From contig JALIZF010001682.1 of NCBI GenBank assembly GCA_029948255.1, positions 62,001-126,000 of the forward strand: DNA of 64,000 bases, read 5' to 3'. Positions 1 through 11,883 of the stretch are shown here, piece after piece; position 1 is the first letter of the stretch, and each line of letters opens with the position of its first letter. The position numbers and the translations under genes are program-made. The stretch comes from Telmatactis stephensoni (taxonomy: Eukaryota; Cnidaria; Anthozoa; Actiniaria; Isophelliidae). Under the pieces are notes generated by a model, which had not been told where the DNA came from, did no database searches, and saw nothing but the letters and a program-made list of their open reading frames with translations.

Positions 1-759
1 TTATATATTACAAAGAAGAAACTGACAAACTAGGTAAACCACAACTTTCTATTCCTAAACGTTTTGAGGTTACTGAACAAACAGAACAGTCTTTGTAGTC
101 ACATCTGGACTCATTGGCTCTTTGTTAAATGACTAAATTAAATTCAAAAATAATTTTCACATTTACAACAGAAACGACCAAAAACATGCCAAGTTGAAAC
201 GATTGGGCGATTTTTCTTGTCAAAATTTAAACGTTAACCTCGGCGGTGATATTGATTTTGGTCTCTTTATTGACCAAATCATTGAACATCTTGTAAAAAA
301 AATATAATTTGGCGGTCAGGTTAGCACACTTGCACTCAAAAGAAGCCAGTAGCCTACAGGAGTAAAGAAGCATTACACAATGTTTTTCGAATTCTATTGG
401 GGAGTTTCTCGGACTGCAGATTCTCGGTCTGCAGTTTCTCGGTCGTCTGTGCAGTGATCTCGGTCTGCCACTTTAGACTTGCCGTATAATCCTTGGCAGT
501 AGTTACAGATCGCCAAACGATGAACACAGCGACACCATTCGGCAGGATTAACCACTCGTTCTCCATGACCAGTGAAGAGACGATGAAGAGAAGCTTCGAC
601 ACCTTCTTCGTTTTCTTCAATAACACGTAAACAATCTAAATTCTCAGAAAACCTAAACAAACTTTTCCAAGCAAACACTTCATGAAAGCATCGAAAATTG
701 AGCCTGGTTCTTGAAGTAAAGTAGTCATGAAGTCATGATATAAATGTACTATAAATTGT
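1..759. other. No supported gene
   Basis: AT-rich sequence with only short open frames. Two overlapping minus-strand frames of 90-94 codons between about 354 and 678 contain a Cys/His-rich stretch, but I recognise no family and see no matching splice sites or partner exons. Confidence 0.4.
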
Positions 760-1065
760 ATTGGAACTCGTTAGCTTTAGTGATTAGGTTAGAACCTTCG
801 TAGATAGAACATACATAGCGCGCGAGACTCACGCCACTAGCCACAAAAACGGGTAAATCATAGTATAGTAAAGTTGGATGAGAATTGGAGTGTTTACAAA
901 ATGACGTATTTTTGAGAGGATACCAATACAACGTTTGATTTTCTTGGAAATACATGAAATATGAGATTTCCAGTTTAGATGGGAATCAATAGAGACCTTT
1001 AGATTGACGGCAAACTTTACCCGTCTTTCCTCAGCCGAATGCCGAATGTACACTTAAAAATGATC
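760..1065 (-). mobile_element. LINE reverse-transcriptase scrap (thumb region)
   Basis: A minus-strand frame reads like the post-catalytic part of a CR1/L2/jockey-type reverse transcriptase. It has an 'IDSHLNWKSHI' segment, then 'IGILSKIRHFV', then 'LYYTMIYPFL'. Only about 75 codons survive and no upstream RT motifs (YVDD) or 3' tail are visible. This is a dead fragment. The family is inferred from motif order only. Confidence 0.55.
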
Positions 1066-1749
1066 TCGAAACATTTCCAAACAAGTTTTTTTAGCAAACT
1101 GTACAAAACGCCGCTAGCTTCTTGACCCGCACAACTGAAACTCTCTATTTGAATCACAACGACAGATAATAGAACAGACAAGAAAACAGAAAAAATTTCT
1201 TTTGGTCGTTTTTTATTTAGATATTTGTTTTTGTTCTTTGTTGTTTTATCATTACTTACTCTTTAATTTTACAACTGTTTGGAATTTTTGGACTAATTTT
1301 ATATTTTGGACACTATCCGCAAAAATCTAGCCGCAATCCGCACCCCGCGTTTTACAGCGATTTTCGAAATTATGCGAGTCACGCATTGAAAAGTCCGTTG
1401 GAATTTGGTTATTCACTTCCTATTATGTAATTTGGTATGTTTTTAGGGATCTGTATGAGTATTTTTGGGTTGTTTCAGGTTTGAATTTGGCGGAAGCGAA
1501 AAACCAAATTCCAACGGATTGTTTGGAGGTCAGAAAATCACTGTAGCGACAGCAGCCCTTTAATCCTCTGTTAATCCGCGAAGTGATGAGATGCTCTGAC
1601 CTTCATCATTATTTCATTTCGCTTGTCGATAACAGCGAGTTAGTTCTCTCTCTCATATATTAGTAAAAGGGGCTGGCGGAACAGGTCAAGCTGCGTTGCG
1701 GTATAGCGCGGACAAAACATCATAGAGGTAACAGAAATTTCTCTTCAAC
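1066..1749. other. Intergenic, upstream of the GT31 gene
   Basis: AT-rich DNA without a supportable gene. It must hold the promoter and 5' leader of the glycosyltransferase at 1750, but I see no clear TATA or initiator that I would commit to. Confidence 0.4.
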
Positions 1750-2769
1750 ATGTTCAACAGATGTTCCCCGAGATTCTTATTTTATCGATATCCTTGTCGA
1801 AAGACAAAGCTGTTTCTGTGTTGTCTAATTGTATTAATATTACTGGTGTGGTACAAGGAGACACATAGGGACGATTTGATTTTGCCAAGTAGATGGCCGA
1901 ATTTTACTCTGGCTTTGCCAAAACTAGAACCAGCAATGTCCCGAGAAGACAAACAATTGTACCTTGTCGTAATGGTGAATTCTGGTGCTACTGGGGAAAA
2001 ATATCGCCGATTACGACACGCAATACGACAGACATGGGGGAATTCATCATCCGTGATTCCCAAGCACAAGAAATGGAAAATGTTTTTCGTTCTGGGTATA
2101 AGCGAAAATGCTGTAGACCATAAATTAAATCTCCAAGAAGCGTCTCGATACAACGATGTTTTAATAGGCGATTTCATCGATCGATACGCCAACATTATTA
2201 CCAAAACATTCATGTCACATTATTGGGCTTCGACAAGGATTACCTGTGAATTCGTTTTGAAGACTGATGACGACGTGTTTGTTAGGGTTCCAAGACTGAT
2301 AACTTGGTTACAAAAACCGGGATTACCTCGGCCATTTTATGGCGGATTCACAAGTCGGTTCTTAGAAGTTCCTCGGGTTTCCAGCAGTAAATGGTTTATA
2401 ACAAGAGAACAATATAGTGAAGATTATTGGCCTCCTTTTTGTCATGGAGCCTTCCATGTTCTCTCTACTGATATTATCCCCAAGATGATCAACTACACCA
2501 CATTTCAACGACCCTTCCACGCAGACGATGCATATCTGGCTGTTGCTTTAAAGCATTACGGTGTCAAGGCAGTACATATATCGGGCTTTAGCATAGAATT
2601 TAGCCATCCGTTTAGAAAGAGATCAGACCGCGAATTGACTAGTAGTGTAGCTATCGGTCACAAGCTCAACCCATCGACAATGCTTGAATATCATGCGTTT
2701 TATCAAAAACCAATTCAACCTGCTCGTCAGCCTCAAGACTTTTCCAGAGACAGATATTTTTATTCATAA
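1750..2769 (+). CDS. Beta-1,3-galactosyltransferase-like GT31 enzyme, single exon
   Basis: A 339-residue type II Golgi enzyme, probably transferring galactose, GlcNAc or GalNAc from a UDP-sugar in beta-1,3 linkage to a glycan. Residues 1-20 are basic and cytosolic, residues 21-35 are a single membrane anchor, and the catalytic domain faces the lumen. Family motifs appear in order: 'RLRHAIRQTWG' near the start of the domain, 'FVLG', 'YNDVLIGDFIDRYANIITKT', the metal-binding 'TDDDVF' (aspartates 173-175), 'FYGG', a 'CHGAFHVLS' pocket motif and 'HADDAYLAVAL', which takes the place of the usual EDVyvG motif. The last change weakens any claim of exact donor specificity. The start is the first ATG before the anchor. 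The lack of introns is common for GT31 genes. The exact acceptor cannot be told from sequence. Confidence 0.9.
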   Translation: MFNRCSPRFLFYRYPCRKTKLFLCCLIVLILLVWYKETHRDDLILPSRWPNFTLALPKLEPAMSREDKQLYLVVMVNSGATGEKYRRLRHAIRQTWGNSSSVIPKHKKWKMFFVLGISENAVDHKLNLQEASRYNDVLIGDFIDRYANIITKTFMSHYWASTRITCEFVLKTDDDVFVRVPRLITWLQKPGLPRPFYGGFTSRFLEVPRVSSSKWFITREQYSEDYWPPFCHGAFHVLSTDIIPKMINYTTFQRPFHADDAYLAVALKHYGVKAVHISGFSIEFSHPFRKRSDRELTSSVAIGHKLNPSTMLEYHAFYQKPIQPARQPQDFSRDRYFYS

Positions 2770-3140
2770 TTCAACTCTGGATTCTCATAGCCTCTGTTTA
2801 TCAATGCTATTAGTTTAGGGTGCATGTGGAGAACACGTGTCTACTATGGAATTTATAAGAATAGTCCATATTTGCTGTGGAAGATTAAGAATATGGTCTG
2901 TTTAAATTATTCCTCGTTTACACCTCCAGAATTTTTTGTACATCTTAAGATACCAAAAAACCTGCTTTTATTTGTAGTTACGCTAGTTACGACAACAAAA
3001 TACGCTTTTGCAGAGTACGCTATAAAATATTAACGTTTCTTATAAATTGATTTTCAACTCTATCGCCAAAAATCCTAATGTTTACAAATGCAAATTCGCT
3101 GTTCTTTCACTTATTAATTGCTGCACAATTAATTAAACAG
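2770..3140. other. 3' flank of the GT31 gene
   Basis: AT-rich sequence, probably 3' UTR followed by spacer. No canonical AATAAA is found close to the stop codon and no other gene is seen. Confidence 0.35.
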
Positions 3141-3941
3141 GTCACATACGATAACATACGAGTAACATACGGCAACATAATACGCGTACTAAAATTGGAC
3201 TTTTTATTTCAATTTTCATATTTGGTTTTCAATCTAAACAATCAACTGGCATAAAATCAATAATTCAAACAGACCACGTTTGACATCGATCGATATCGAG
3301 GTTTCCAGCAGTATCTGAACCTGGATTCGAAAGAAAAGATAAAGAAATAAAAAGTGACACTATAATTAAGAATGATTAAAAAAGCACGTCTATTTCTTCA
3401 AGAAACAGATACGCAACAAATATATACTGTTGATCTTTTTCTGGAGTTCTATTACATTCCTACGCGCGAAAAGAAAGCAAGCAGATGGAAAATAAAACAA
3501 AAATAACAAAACAGCAAGGTAATCTTTATGTTCTACTCCTGAATATATTATCCGCTCGTTATCAAGCTGAATGTCTTTGCCTGTGTGCAACTGTAACACT
3601 ATAACTAAGAATATACATGGTGCTTGTTGATAAGGACACGTTTTTGTCCGATTTCTTCAGAAAAAAATACACAACTAGCGTCAAGTCCATCGATCATTGT
3701 AACAAAGCGACATTCTGACTAACAGCAATACAAACGAGAGTATGTATACCTCGATATCGATCGATGTCAAACGTGGCCTGTTTGAATTATTGATTTTATG
3801 AAGTGGATTGTTTAGACTGAAAACCAAATATGAAAATTGAAATAAAATCCAATTTTAGTACCCGTATGTTGTCGTATGTTACTCGTATGTCGTCGTATGT
3901 TACCCGTACGTTGCTCGTATGTTACCTGTATGTACCCGTGT
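3141..3941. repeat. Foldback element with long inverted repeats and CATACG subrepeats
   Basis: The sequence at about 3141-3305 returns as its reverse complement at about 3750-3941, giving inverted arms of roughly 160-190 bp around a 450-bp unique middle. The outer part of each arm is a run of short ATACG/CGTAT repeats. The inner part contains the ClaI-like palindrome ATCGATCGATATCGA. The middle has no convincing coding frame. This is a non-autonomous foldback DNA element; the superfamily is not assigned. Confidence 0.8.
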
Positions 3942-4000
3942 GGAGTTTTAGACACGATCTGCGACGAATTACCTGGAATGCATTGTACTCATTCTAAAAA

Positions 4001-5094
4001 CAGTGGCGGATCCAGGATCCAGGGGAGTCGAAGGGGTCCACTGAACCCCCATTGAAGGTTTTAAGCCATTTTTTTCGTCAAACATCGACCAAAGAATAGA
4101 GTATTATCCACAGCTGGGTTTAAGAAACGGAACTGTGAATCCGCTCATGGGTGTTCAACACATCCACCAAACCCCAACGCATGCACTCAGTCTTCCTTTT
4201 CAATTTGAAATTGTCATTTATTAAACTAAATACAAAAGAGCTACTTATAATGCAAGACAATATTCGTATGAAAATTATCCTAAGGTACTTAAATTCAATC
4301 GTTGACTTAAATAAATAATTAAATATAAAGCTAGAATAGGCATAAATAGATAAGTAACTAAATGTGAATTAAGGCAACTAAATATAATTTCTATTAAATA
4401 TAAAGTCTTCTAAAAATTTAGTGTTCTTAGAGAGTTTTTTTTTACAAGTCTTTAGTTCTTTACTTAACTGCCCTGGTTTACGTTATTTTCTCTCTTGCGA
4501 CGTTTTTCTTAGCTTTTTCTGTACAGTATCGTTTTCGTCAAACCTTTGTCTTCACTTTGTTATCGTAGCAGATTCGCTTCTTTGCCTTCACTCCGTCCTC
4601 GGACTTGCTCCTTGGAATTAACGAGCGGGCTTTTCGTCTTTCTGCTGTAATTCTTTTGGGTGTTAGTTCACTTCTTACTTCAACAAGTTGTGTACTATGT
4701 TCTGTAACTCTGAATGAGTTTGCTTCTTCACTTAACAAATTCTCCTCCAGTATAGTGGGACTCTGAGTGAGTCTGCTCCACCAAACGAATATATAGTGGG
4801 ACTCTGAGTGAGTCTGCTCCACCAAAATCTCGTCTCTTGCTTCAAAGCTCAACTGGAACTGTGCTCTCTCGTTCTTGCGAACGGTGTTTGTGATGAGAGC
4901 GTGTGGGCAGAACGGACACAGGGCGTATATATAGAAATACAATACAATACAAAAACACACAAACGTGCTTAAGACTAACAATAATGGTTAATTATGATCT
5001 ATAGATTTCTAATTTAAATAATGAAATAACTTAGGCAAAATGCAAAAGTGTCACAGGAACCCACCTTGGAAACTGAATCCTGGATCCGCCACTG
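4001..5094. mobile_element. Non-autonomous hAT-like element
   Basis: The ends are near-perfect terminal inverted repeats: CAGTGGCGGATCCAGGAT at the left and its complement ending ...GATCCGCCACTG at the right. CAGTGGCGGATCCAGG ends are typical of hAT transposons. No transposase frame is present. A minus-strand frame at 4538-4981 has no recognisable domain. No clean 8-bp target duplication remains (flanks are TCTAAAAA and AAAAACCT). A 32-bp direct repeat (about 4753-4785 and 4795-4827, GGGACTCTGAGTGAGTCTGC) lies inside. Confidence 0.7.
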
Positions 5095-5637
5095 AAAAAC
5101 CTTGCCTAGGAACAGATATCGCAATACTGAAAGAACTTTCACTACTCCTAGATTTAAATCATCCTCAGAGACTTAGAAATACAAACTGAGTAATGTCATC
5201 CAGTATCAGCTACTCCTAGCAAACTTCACTAAAGATTTCTATGTATACAGCTACTCGATTTAGAAGCATATTTGTCCAGCCAAAACGTTGATCCAGGAGG
5301 GTATGTTTATTTTGGATTGCGTCCTCTCCACGCCGACGAATGTGGGTAGAGATTTTATGCATGAGTTGATAATAGGGCTGAGTGCGAAGAATTTTCCGCC
5401 TTTATTATTGGTTCTTTATTTATATACACAGCTGTGGGCACGTAATATACATGGTTTAAACACAGATTTTACACATACATTTTACGCGATATAGAAATAG
5501 ATATTATATATGTGAAACTGAAAAGAAATGCTTTATAGAATCAATAGCTACGTTTCATTAACAGACATTAAACTGACACGAATTTCGTTTATTTCAATTT
5601 CAGTTTCCTTAGACCTTCATTACGCTTGCATTGTATA

Positions 5638-5884
5638 CACCTATTTCAAAAAAGGTTGTCAACGCTAAGAGCGATAGGCGATAGGTAATAGGTCATTCCA
5701 AGACCGCAAAGCACTATTGATTTCTAATTGATTTACATATGAATAGCCAATTATTTGATGGAAGAGTGCAAAGAAAGATTTAGGATGGCTTAATTAAGAA
5801 ATCAATAGTGCTTTGCGGTCTTGGAATGACCTATTACCTATCGCCTATCGCTCTTAGCGGTGACAACCTTTTTTGAAATAGGTG
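5638..5884. mobile_element. Palindromic MITE, TA-flanked, CACCTATTTC ends
   Basis: Inverted arms of about 85 bp begin CACCTATTTCAAAAAAGG and end with GAAATAGGTG. They share an inner block GCGATAGGCGATAGG. Both ends abut TA, as expected for Tc1/mariner-type insertion. The unpaired centre is about 75 bp. It is non-coding. Confidence 0.85.
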
Positions 5885-6130
5885 TATATATATATGGTTA
5901 AGGTATATAATTATAAAAACTAATTAATACTTGCGTATTCTAATTTGAAAGCATGCTAAAAGCAGTACTACAAATTTCTATTAAAATCTGCAATGGCACT
6001 AGGAAAAAAGCTACTTCTAAACCTCTCAGTCCTACATTTGAATAAAGAAAAATGCGATGCATTACGCAACCTACGGCCGTTGGAGTCGGCCCTGGTCGAT
6101 GGCAGGATCGAATGTAGGCGTGATGACGGG

Positions 6131-8353
6131 TCACAAGCAATTTTCTCTAATCAGTTTGGGCGCAAAGAGAGTTTCTTCTTTCGTCAAGCCGGGGAAGGGA
6201 TGTCCTTGCGAGAGCATCTTCGTATGAGAGATCAGGGAACAAGATTCGGAGGGCTCTTTTTTGAAGTTTCTCAATTTCGTCGGACAAGTATGACGGGATG
6301 CAGGTACTCCAGACGGGACAGCAGTACTCAAGAATGAATCGGATAAGGGCTATGTAAATTTTAACTAGGTCTTGTGGGGGTACACCAGCGTTACGAAGGA
6401 CACGAATAATATGGAGCCTTTTAGACGCTTTTTTGGTGATGTTGTCTATATGAGTATTCCATCTAAGATCGTTTTGTACAGTTAAACCAAGAACCTTGAA
6501 TTCCTTTACGCGTTCAAGGGAAACATTATTCACATGTAGTGGAGAAGATAAACCAGCAGGAGAGGAACAGAGAAAGGAGATGGCCAGCTCTTTACATTTC
6601 TTTGGGTTCAGGCGCATGTTGTTCTTTGAAGCCCATCTGGAGATGGTGTCGAGATCGTCCTGAATGGCTGGTGTAGCGTCTCTAGCCACTGACTCTGAGA
6701 TGGTGATGTCGTCGACGTACATCCAGTGCCTTGATTTAAGGGGGCAGTTTCTTGCCAGGTCGTTTATCATGATAAGAAAGAGTATATATAGGGCCTAACT
6801 TTGTGCCCTGGGGGACGCCTGCCACTATAGGAGCCCAATCTGATGTGGACCCCCCTACTTTAACTGACTGGGTTCGGCCAGAAAGAAAACTACAAATCCA
6901 CGGGATCAGTTGATAACGGACTCCAATTTGGGTGAGTTTGTGGATAACTATTGTATGATCGATTCGATCAAAAGCTTTGGAGAAGTCCAAAAAGCTTACT
7001 CTTAAAAATTGACCAGGACTGTCTAATTGTTGGAGCCACTGAGTTGTGTAGCATATCCAAGAGACAAAATGTGGTAGAGGAACCTTTCAGGCATCCGAAC
7101 TGTTGTGGATCGATAGCGTGACCAACATCTGAGATGATCCACCTCACGACAAAGTCTTCCAACACTTTCGAGAGACATGGGGTCAGTGAGATTGGGCGAT
7201 AGTCTTCTTCAGAAGATGCGGGCCGTATCTTTGGGACTGGGATAATAAATGATCTCTTCCAACATTGAGGGACAATTCCCGAGGAGAGCGACGTGTTAAA
7301 GATCGTGGCTACAGGGAGTGCGAGTGTTATCCAGGTATTTCACCGGGTCCCGATGCTTTATTGGGGTTCAAAGCCAAGAGTTTATTACAGACTTCGTGGG
7401 GGTGAATTGTAGGAAGAGGATCCGCATCAGGCGGGGGAGGTGGTAGGTTCTCTGTGTCTAGCTCACAGGCTCAGGGATGTCCACGTTGACTGATAAAAAG
7501 AATTTGTTGAGCGTGTCAGCAATCTTGGCTGGTTCGGTCAAGGTAGAACCGTTGTTCTCTATGAGGATGGAATGATTATTTTTGCTTCTACCAGACAAGG
7601 TGTTAACTGCATGCCACCATTTTCGACAGTCGTTGGGGGCGAGTCTTTTAACTCTGTCTGAGTAAAATTTGTTCTTGCTGCTATGAATTTCATACTTGAC
7701 TCTGTTTCTGAAGTATCGCCACTTAACTGGGTCATTGCAGTGATAAGCCTTCTGACGTGCGCGGACGAGTCTTTTTATGGCCGGTGTTATCCAGGGTTTG
7801 TCAGTCCTGTGACATCTTACAGACCTTAAGGGGAAGAATCGCTCAATAGCTGATGACAGGGATGAAGTGAAGTGGTCTGTGAGTTCGTCTACTGTTGGGT
7901 TCCAAAGGTTGCCAAAGCAGTTGACTTCAGAGATCCAACGCCCAAAGGCATCCTGGCTCGACCGTGATAGGAGCGTAAGCACCGCTTAGTGATATTACTA
8001 CCAGATTGAATACCTTGAGAAAATTTGGGAGACCAAAACACAACATTATGGTCAGATGAACCTAAAGGTGCATAAGAAATAGGATCACTATAATGTTCAG
8101 AAAAATTACTTATAATACGATCTAAAATATTGTTACCCCGGGTGGGGCACTCAACTACTTGTTTTAAGTTGTGGCAGGAAACTATATCAGAAAAATCTAA
8201 ATCGTTGAAATCACCTAAGATAATTACTGTACAATTTGGAGATAAATTACGTATAGAATCTAGAGTTTGCACTATAAAGTCTGATAAGTTCCTTTGTTCC
8301 TGCATCGATCTACAAGGGGGGTTAAAAACGCGTGTGCAGCCAATGAGGCGCAA
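6131..8353 (-). pseudogene. Decayed LINE (CR1/L2/jockey-like) with endonuclease and RT
   Basis: Reading the minus strand from 8353 downwards there is an APE-type endonuclease C-terminus with 'VIILGDFND' and 'GSSDHN'. Next comes a linker (7982-7458), then reverse-transcriptase motifs: 'NPNKASGP', 'FIIPVPK', 'DYRPISL' (about 7370-7190), 'DFSKAFDRIDH' and 'AGVPQGTKLGP' (about 6990-6800), catalytic 'YVDD' (about 6718) and the thumb 'FKVLGLTVQNDLRW'. The frame shifts several times and a stop interrupts the fingers, so the copy is dead. The 5' part (ORF1 and N-terminal endonuclease) is missing. Clade placement is inferred from motif spelling. Confidence 0.9.
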
Positions 8354-8362
8354 CTAATTATG

Positions 8363-8422
8363 AAATGACCTATTACCTATCGCCTATCGCTCTTAACGGT
8401 GACAACCTTTTTTAAAATAGGT
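8363..8422. repeat. Solo arm of the 5638-5884 MITE
   Basis: About 60 bp match the right arm of the MITE at 5638-5884, from GACCTATTACCTATCGCC to the TTTTAAAATAGGTATA end. The partner arm is absent nearby. It sits just upstream of the LINE start, so an element may have been split or truncated. Confidence 0.75.
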
Positions 8423-8489
8423 ATATGCATTCGCTTTGTGTTCTCACTTATCCAAGATTCGCTTTAGATCATCGCTTTTGCTCTATATA

Positions 8490-8773
8490 CACCTATTTCA
8501 AAAAAATTGTCGTACGATAAACCTCAAGCCCACGCCACTAGACCGTAAAGGAGTATGGGTATTGCACAACTCCACTCGCTTTTCAGGTTTGTTTTGATTT
8601 TTGCATCAACAAATGAAGTTCTTTGGTGTACAAGGTGAGGGCAAGATAGATTTGAATTGTCATGGGGATATTTGTATGATTTTTTAACGTTATCAAATTC
8701 TACCCACGATTCCTTTCAGGTCAGTCGCGTAGGCTCGAAGCTTTTTGTCCGACAACGTTTATTGAAATAAGTT
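8490..8773. mobile_element. MITE, second CACCTATTTCA family, copy 1
   Basis: It opens CACCTATTTCAAAAAAATTG after TA and closes TTGAAATAAGTT before TA. The interior matches the element at 33951-34168 along most of its length (for example the CCCACGC-ACTAGAC block and the CAACGTTTATTGAAATAAGT end) but not the 5638-5884 element. It is non-coding. Confidence 0.8.
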
Positions 8774-9261
8774 TATATTTAACAAATCGAACATAGTTTT
8801 TCATTGTCTGTCCTCTTATTGATCATAGATGACGTCACAAAAATGCTCAAAACTCAAGTGGAACGAGCGTAGCGATACTAACCTTTCTACCGTGATATAT
8901 AAAGTTTTCTGCCGTGATACGTAAACCTTCCTACCTTGATATACATCCACACCCCCCGGCAGCGCTTTAACGACAACCAAATATTTATCCTGGTGCCCTT
9001 GAACTTACATCTTGGCACTACGGGTTATGTTGGCTATTGTCATGCGATTCAGTTTCACTGCATGTTTAAGAGGTCATAAGTAAATTTTACATGCTGCTTA
9101 TGTTTAAAGAAGTTCAATAAGTTTAAGTTTAAAAGGTTACGCAAATTTTCCACCATTTTATAAGACTGTCTTAGATTTGACCATTTTGAGTAGCTTTGAG
9201 TGCTTCCTATAGTCTTTGGGTCTGTATTAATTAAAAATCAGCGTTATTCATGCAGTTCAAG
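8774..9261. other. Upstream region of the first sulfotransferase copy
   Basis: Non-coding sequence leading to the sulfotransferase start. Its last ~200 bp resemble the same position before the second copy (for example 'gtaaattttacatgctgct' at about 9080 and 'gtgaattttacatgctgct' at about 13140). The tandem duplication therefore included upstream DNA. Confidence 0.5.
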
Positions 9262-10211
9262 ATGTCAGCATCTGCGACTGACCGTGAGACCGAATACAAA
9301 GACAACATTCAAGCAAGTCAGCAAGAATCTTATCGTCATCCGGCGTTGTTCCAGACCTTCAATGGCATCATTCAAGTCCCAAAAATTACTGAACAGTTTC
9401 TGAATGAAATCAAAGATCTTCCAGTCCAGGAAGGTGATGTGTTTGTCGTTTCCTATCCTAAAGCAGGATCAACATGGATGTCTGAGATTGTATGGCAAAT
9501 TTACACCGAAGGTTCAGTGGCTATGACGTTTATAGGTGAACGTGTGCCCTTTCTAGAAATGGAATGCACTAGAAAGAACCACAAGCTAAACTTCAGGGAA
9601 TTCTATATAAAGAGACCTTTCCCTCGTCTCTTCAAAATTCATCTACCATACTATCAAGCACCAATGGGAGATTGCGTTACTAAGCCGAAGTATATCTACG
9701 TTGTACGCAACCCAAAAGATACCGCTGTTTCATGCTATTGGCATTATAAAGGAATGAAGCGTTATGAATTTGATCGTCCTTGGGATGAGTTCTTTGAGAT
9801 GTTTATTAAAGCTGATGTTTTCTGCGGAAGTTGGTTTGATCACGTGCTTGGATGGTGGGCTCATCGAGATGATCCCAACATTCTGTTCGTCAAGTACTGA
9901 GGACATGAAAAAGAACCTGCCTGGTGCTGTCCAACAGATCGCCCAGTTTCTTGGTAAAGATTTATCCCCAGACAAGATTGAACGCATTGCTGAGCAAACG
10001 ACCTTTAAGGCCATGTCTGACGGTAAAGGGCGATTTCTTGATGGCAATGAGGAGATGGCAAAAGATAATTCGCGTACCAGGAATCAAGTTTATCCGCAAG
10101 GGAGAAGTTGGTGATTGGCAAAACTACTTTAGCGAGGAACAAAACAAGAGATTTGACGCACTATACAAAAGCAAGATGGCTAGTAGTGGACTGGAACTAG
10201 AATTTGAATAA
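9262..10211 (+). pseudogene. Cytosolic sulfotransferase copy 1, two frameshifts
   Basis: This is a SULT1-type enzyme copy that would transfer sulfate from PAPS to small hydroxyl or amine acceptors. The start at 9262 matches the start of copy 2 (MSAS...). The 5'-phosphosulfate loop 'SYPKAGSTW', the catalytic 'KIHLPYY', 'RNPKDTAVS' and the C-terminal 'RKGEVGDWQNYF' are all present. Compared with copy 2 there is one extra T at about 9897, giving an in-frame stop, and one extra base at about 10057-10070. The reading frame therefore steps twice. Unless these are assembly errors or a short intron hides them, the gene is a recent pseudogene. It has no introns. Confidence 0.85.
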
Positions 10212-10214
10212 ACT

Positions 10215-11229
10215 TGATAGAGCTACATTTTTTCCATATTACTATACACCTGTATACACCGTTGAACGACAAACTAATAGTCCAGTTTCCATTTGCTAGA
10301 GACCACTGAGTTTCTTTACAAAAGGCGCATTTAGGGACTGTACGTTTATAATGAGGAGGGGTGGGGTGGAGTTTTTCGTCTCAATCAAAACAAAATTATG
10401 ATGACCCTTCCCCTTGTTTTCTTCTCAAAAAACATGGTCCTTCATTGAATAACCGAAAAAATGACCCTCTCCCAGGCAACTCAAATCAACTAATTATAAA
10501 CGAAGATTTAATGTCTAAGTTGTTATTTCCACGTAAATGGTCTAAATTTTTATAGTAATGGAATATATAGAGAATACTTCGTGGAAAGTGCGCACGTACA
10601 CGGTACAAAGCACTTTCCGTGGTGTTTTCTGTTTATCATATGCATATCGATATTTTAGTCATTTTGCTGTGAAAATGGTTTGCTTTTCCATGGTCAAGAT
10701 TTTGATTTCAAAAAGTACAAAAAACCTGCAAAACAAAATTCAGATTACAAACAGACGTCAAAACAAAACAAAAATAATATTGATTTGTATCTAAATATAT
10801 AAAGATTAAAAATTGAGCTGCCAAGACAGAAAATCCTTCGATAAAAAGTGCTGAGGGGACTAGCTAGCCAGTTTGAAGAAAAATTTGCATCAGAAATAAA
10901 GTCACTTCTGATTGGACGTATCGTTTTTCTCACACGTGAAGAAAATGATACGCGCATTCTGATTGGCTGAGAGCAATGAATGAACGAAAATTTACTAATT
11001 GGAATTTTAGTGAGTAAATCTCGATATGTATATAATAAATCATTATATAAAATCGGCAAAATATACCTGTAGTTTTAGTATATAACCGTAATAGTGAAAG
11101 CACTACTAAAATAAATGATTTCAAGATATGATTAGCATAGAGCTACGCCCTATAAAAGTACTTGCAGATTAATAGTTGCAGTCTCTTTCTGCCGCCAATT
11201 TTCGTTTAAGTAATCGACTTTTTTATAAA
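10215..11229. other. Spacer between sulfotransferase copies
   Basis: AT-rich, no supported gene. The short minus frame around 10930-11124 has no family features. Confidence 0.35.
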
Positions 11230-11800
11230 CACTGATATACATTATACCATAACTAAAATTCTGTTAGTACTCTGTTAGGGCATGGCTTTATGCTTATTAC
11301 ATTTTGAATGTTTCCGGCCTCGCTGCTTATAAATAAAATCGAAGGTTTATTTTGCTCGAATTTTTAATGATATATTCCATTGCTATAAAACTAGAAGTTC
11401 TTGTTTTTTAGGCGTGGCTGCATATCTAGAATTGCTATAGGCCTAAGCCTTAACATTGTGCAAGATTTCACATGGACATCACAACAAGAAAAACCTTTTG
11501 TATCAATTACATTTATAATGTTTTCCATAGCTATAGTTCTCGAAGTAGCATTTAGGGGGCGTGGCTCTCAATCAAAAATTACTCAGCATACTCTACCTTA
11601 TCACTATCCTTAATTATACACTTTTGCACTATCATTAGATACTGTTTATCTTTGTTTCTGATATAAATAATTCCAAGAATATCGATATGTGATTTCTGGG
11701 CGTGGCTCCACCTATAGAATTACTCAGGTCATTAACTTCTATCGGTGTGCCAAATTTCATGCTTGTTACACAAATTTGAACAGTTCTGTACCATATTCGT
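11230..11800. repeat. Degenerate ~144-bp satellite with GGCGTGGCT core
   Basis: The phrase GGC(G/A)TGGCT recurs at about 11282, 11412, 11558 and 11700. Similar sequence surrounds each occurrence: an upstream 'ccattgctataaaactagaag' type block and a downstream 'agaattactcag' type block. Spacing is 130-146 bp. This reads as an old, diverged tandem repeat of three to four units. Confidence 0.6.
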
Positions 11801-11883
11801 GGACTAACTATACAAGGCAAAGGTTGGACATTATTTGGAGTATTTCATTGTTTTCTGTGGTTATTTACAGCACCTAACTGGTT

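Noticed and set aside
4538..4981. 147-codon minus-strand frame
   Set aside because: Lies inside a non-autonomous hAT-like element and crosses its internal direct repeat; no recognisable domain.
9764..10114. Separate short gene after the first sulfotransferase frame
   Set aside because: It is the continuation of the same sulfotransferase copy in a shifted frame, shown by alignment to the intact paralogue.
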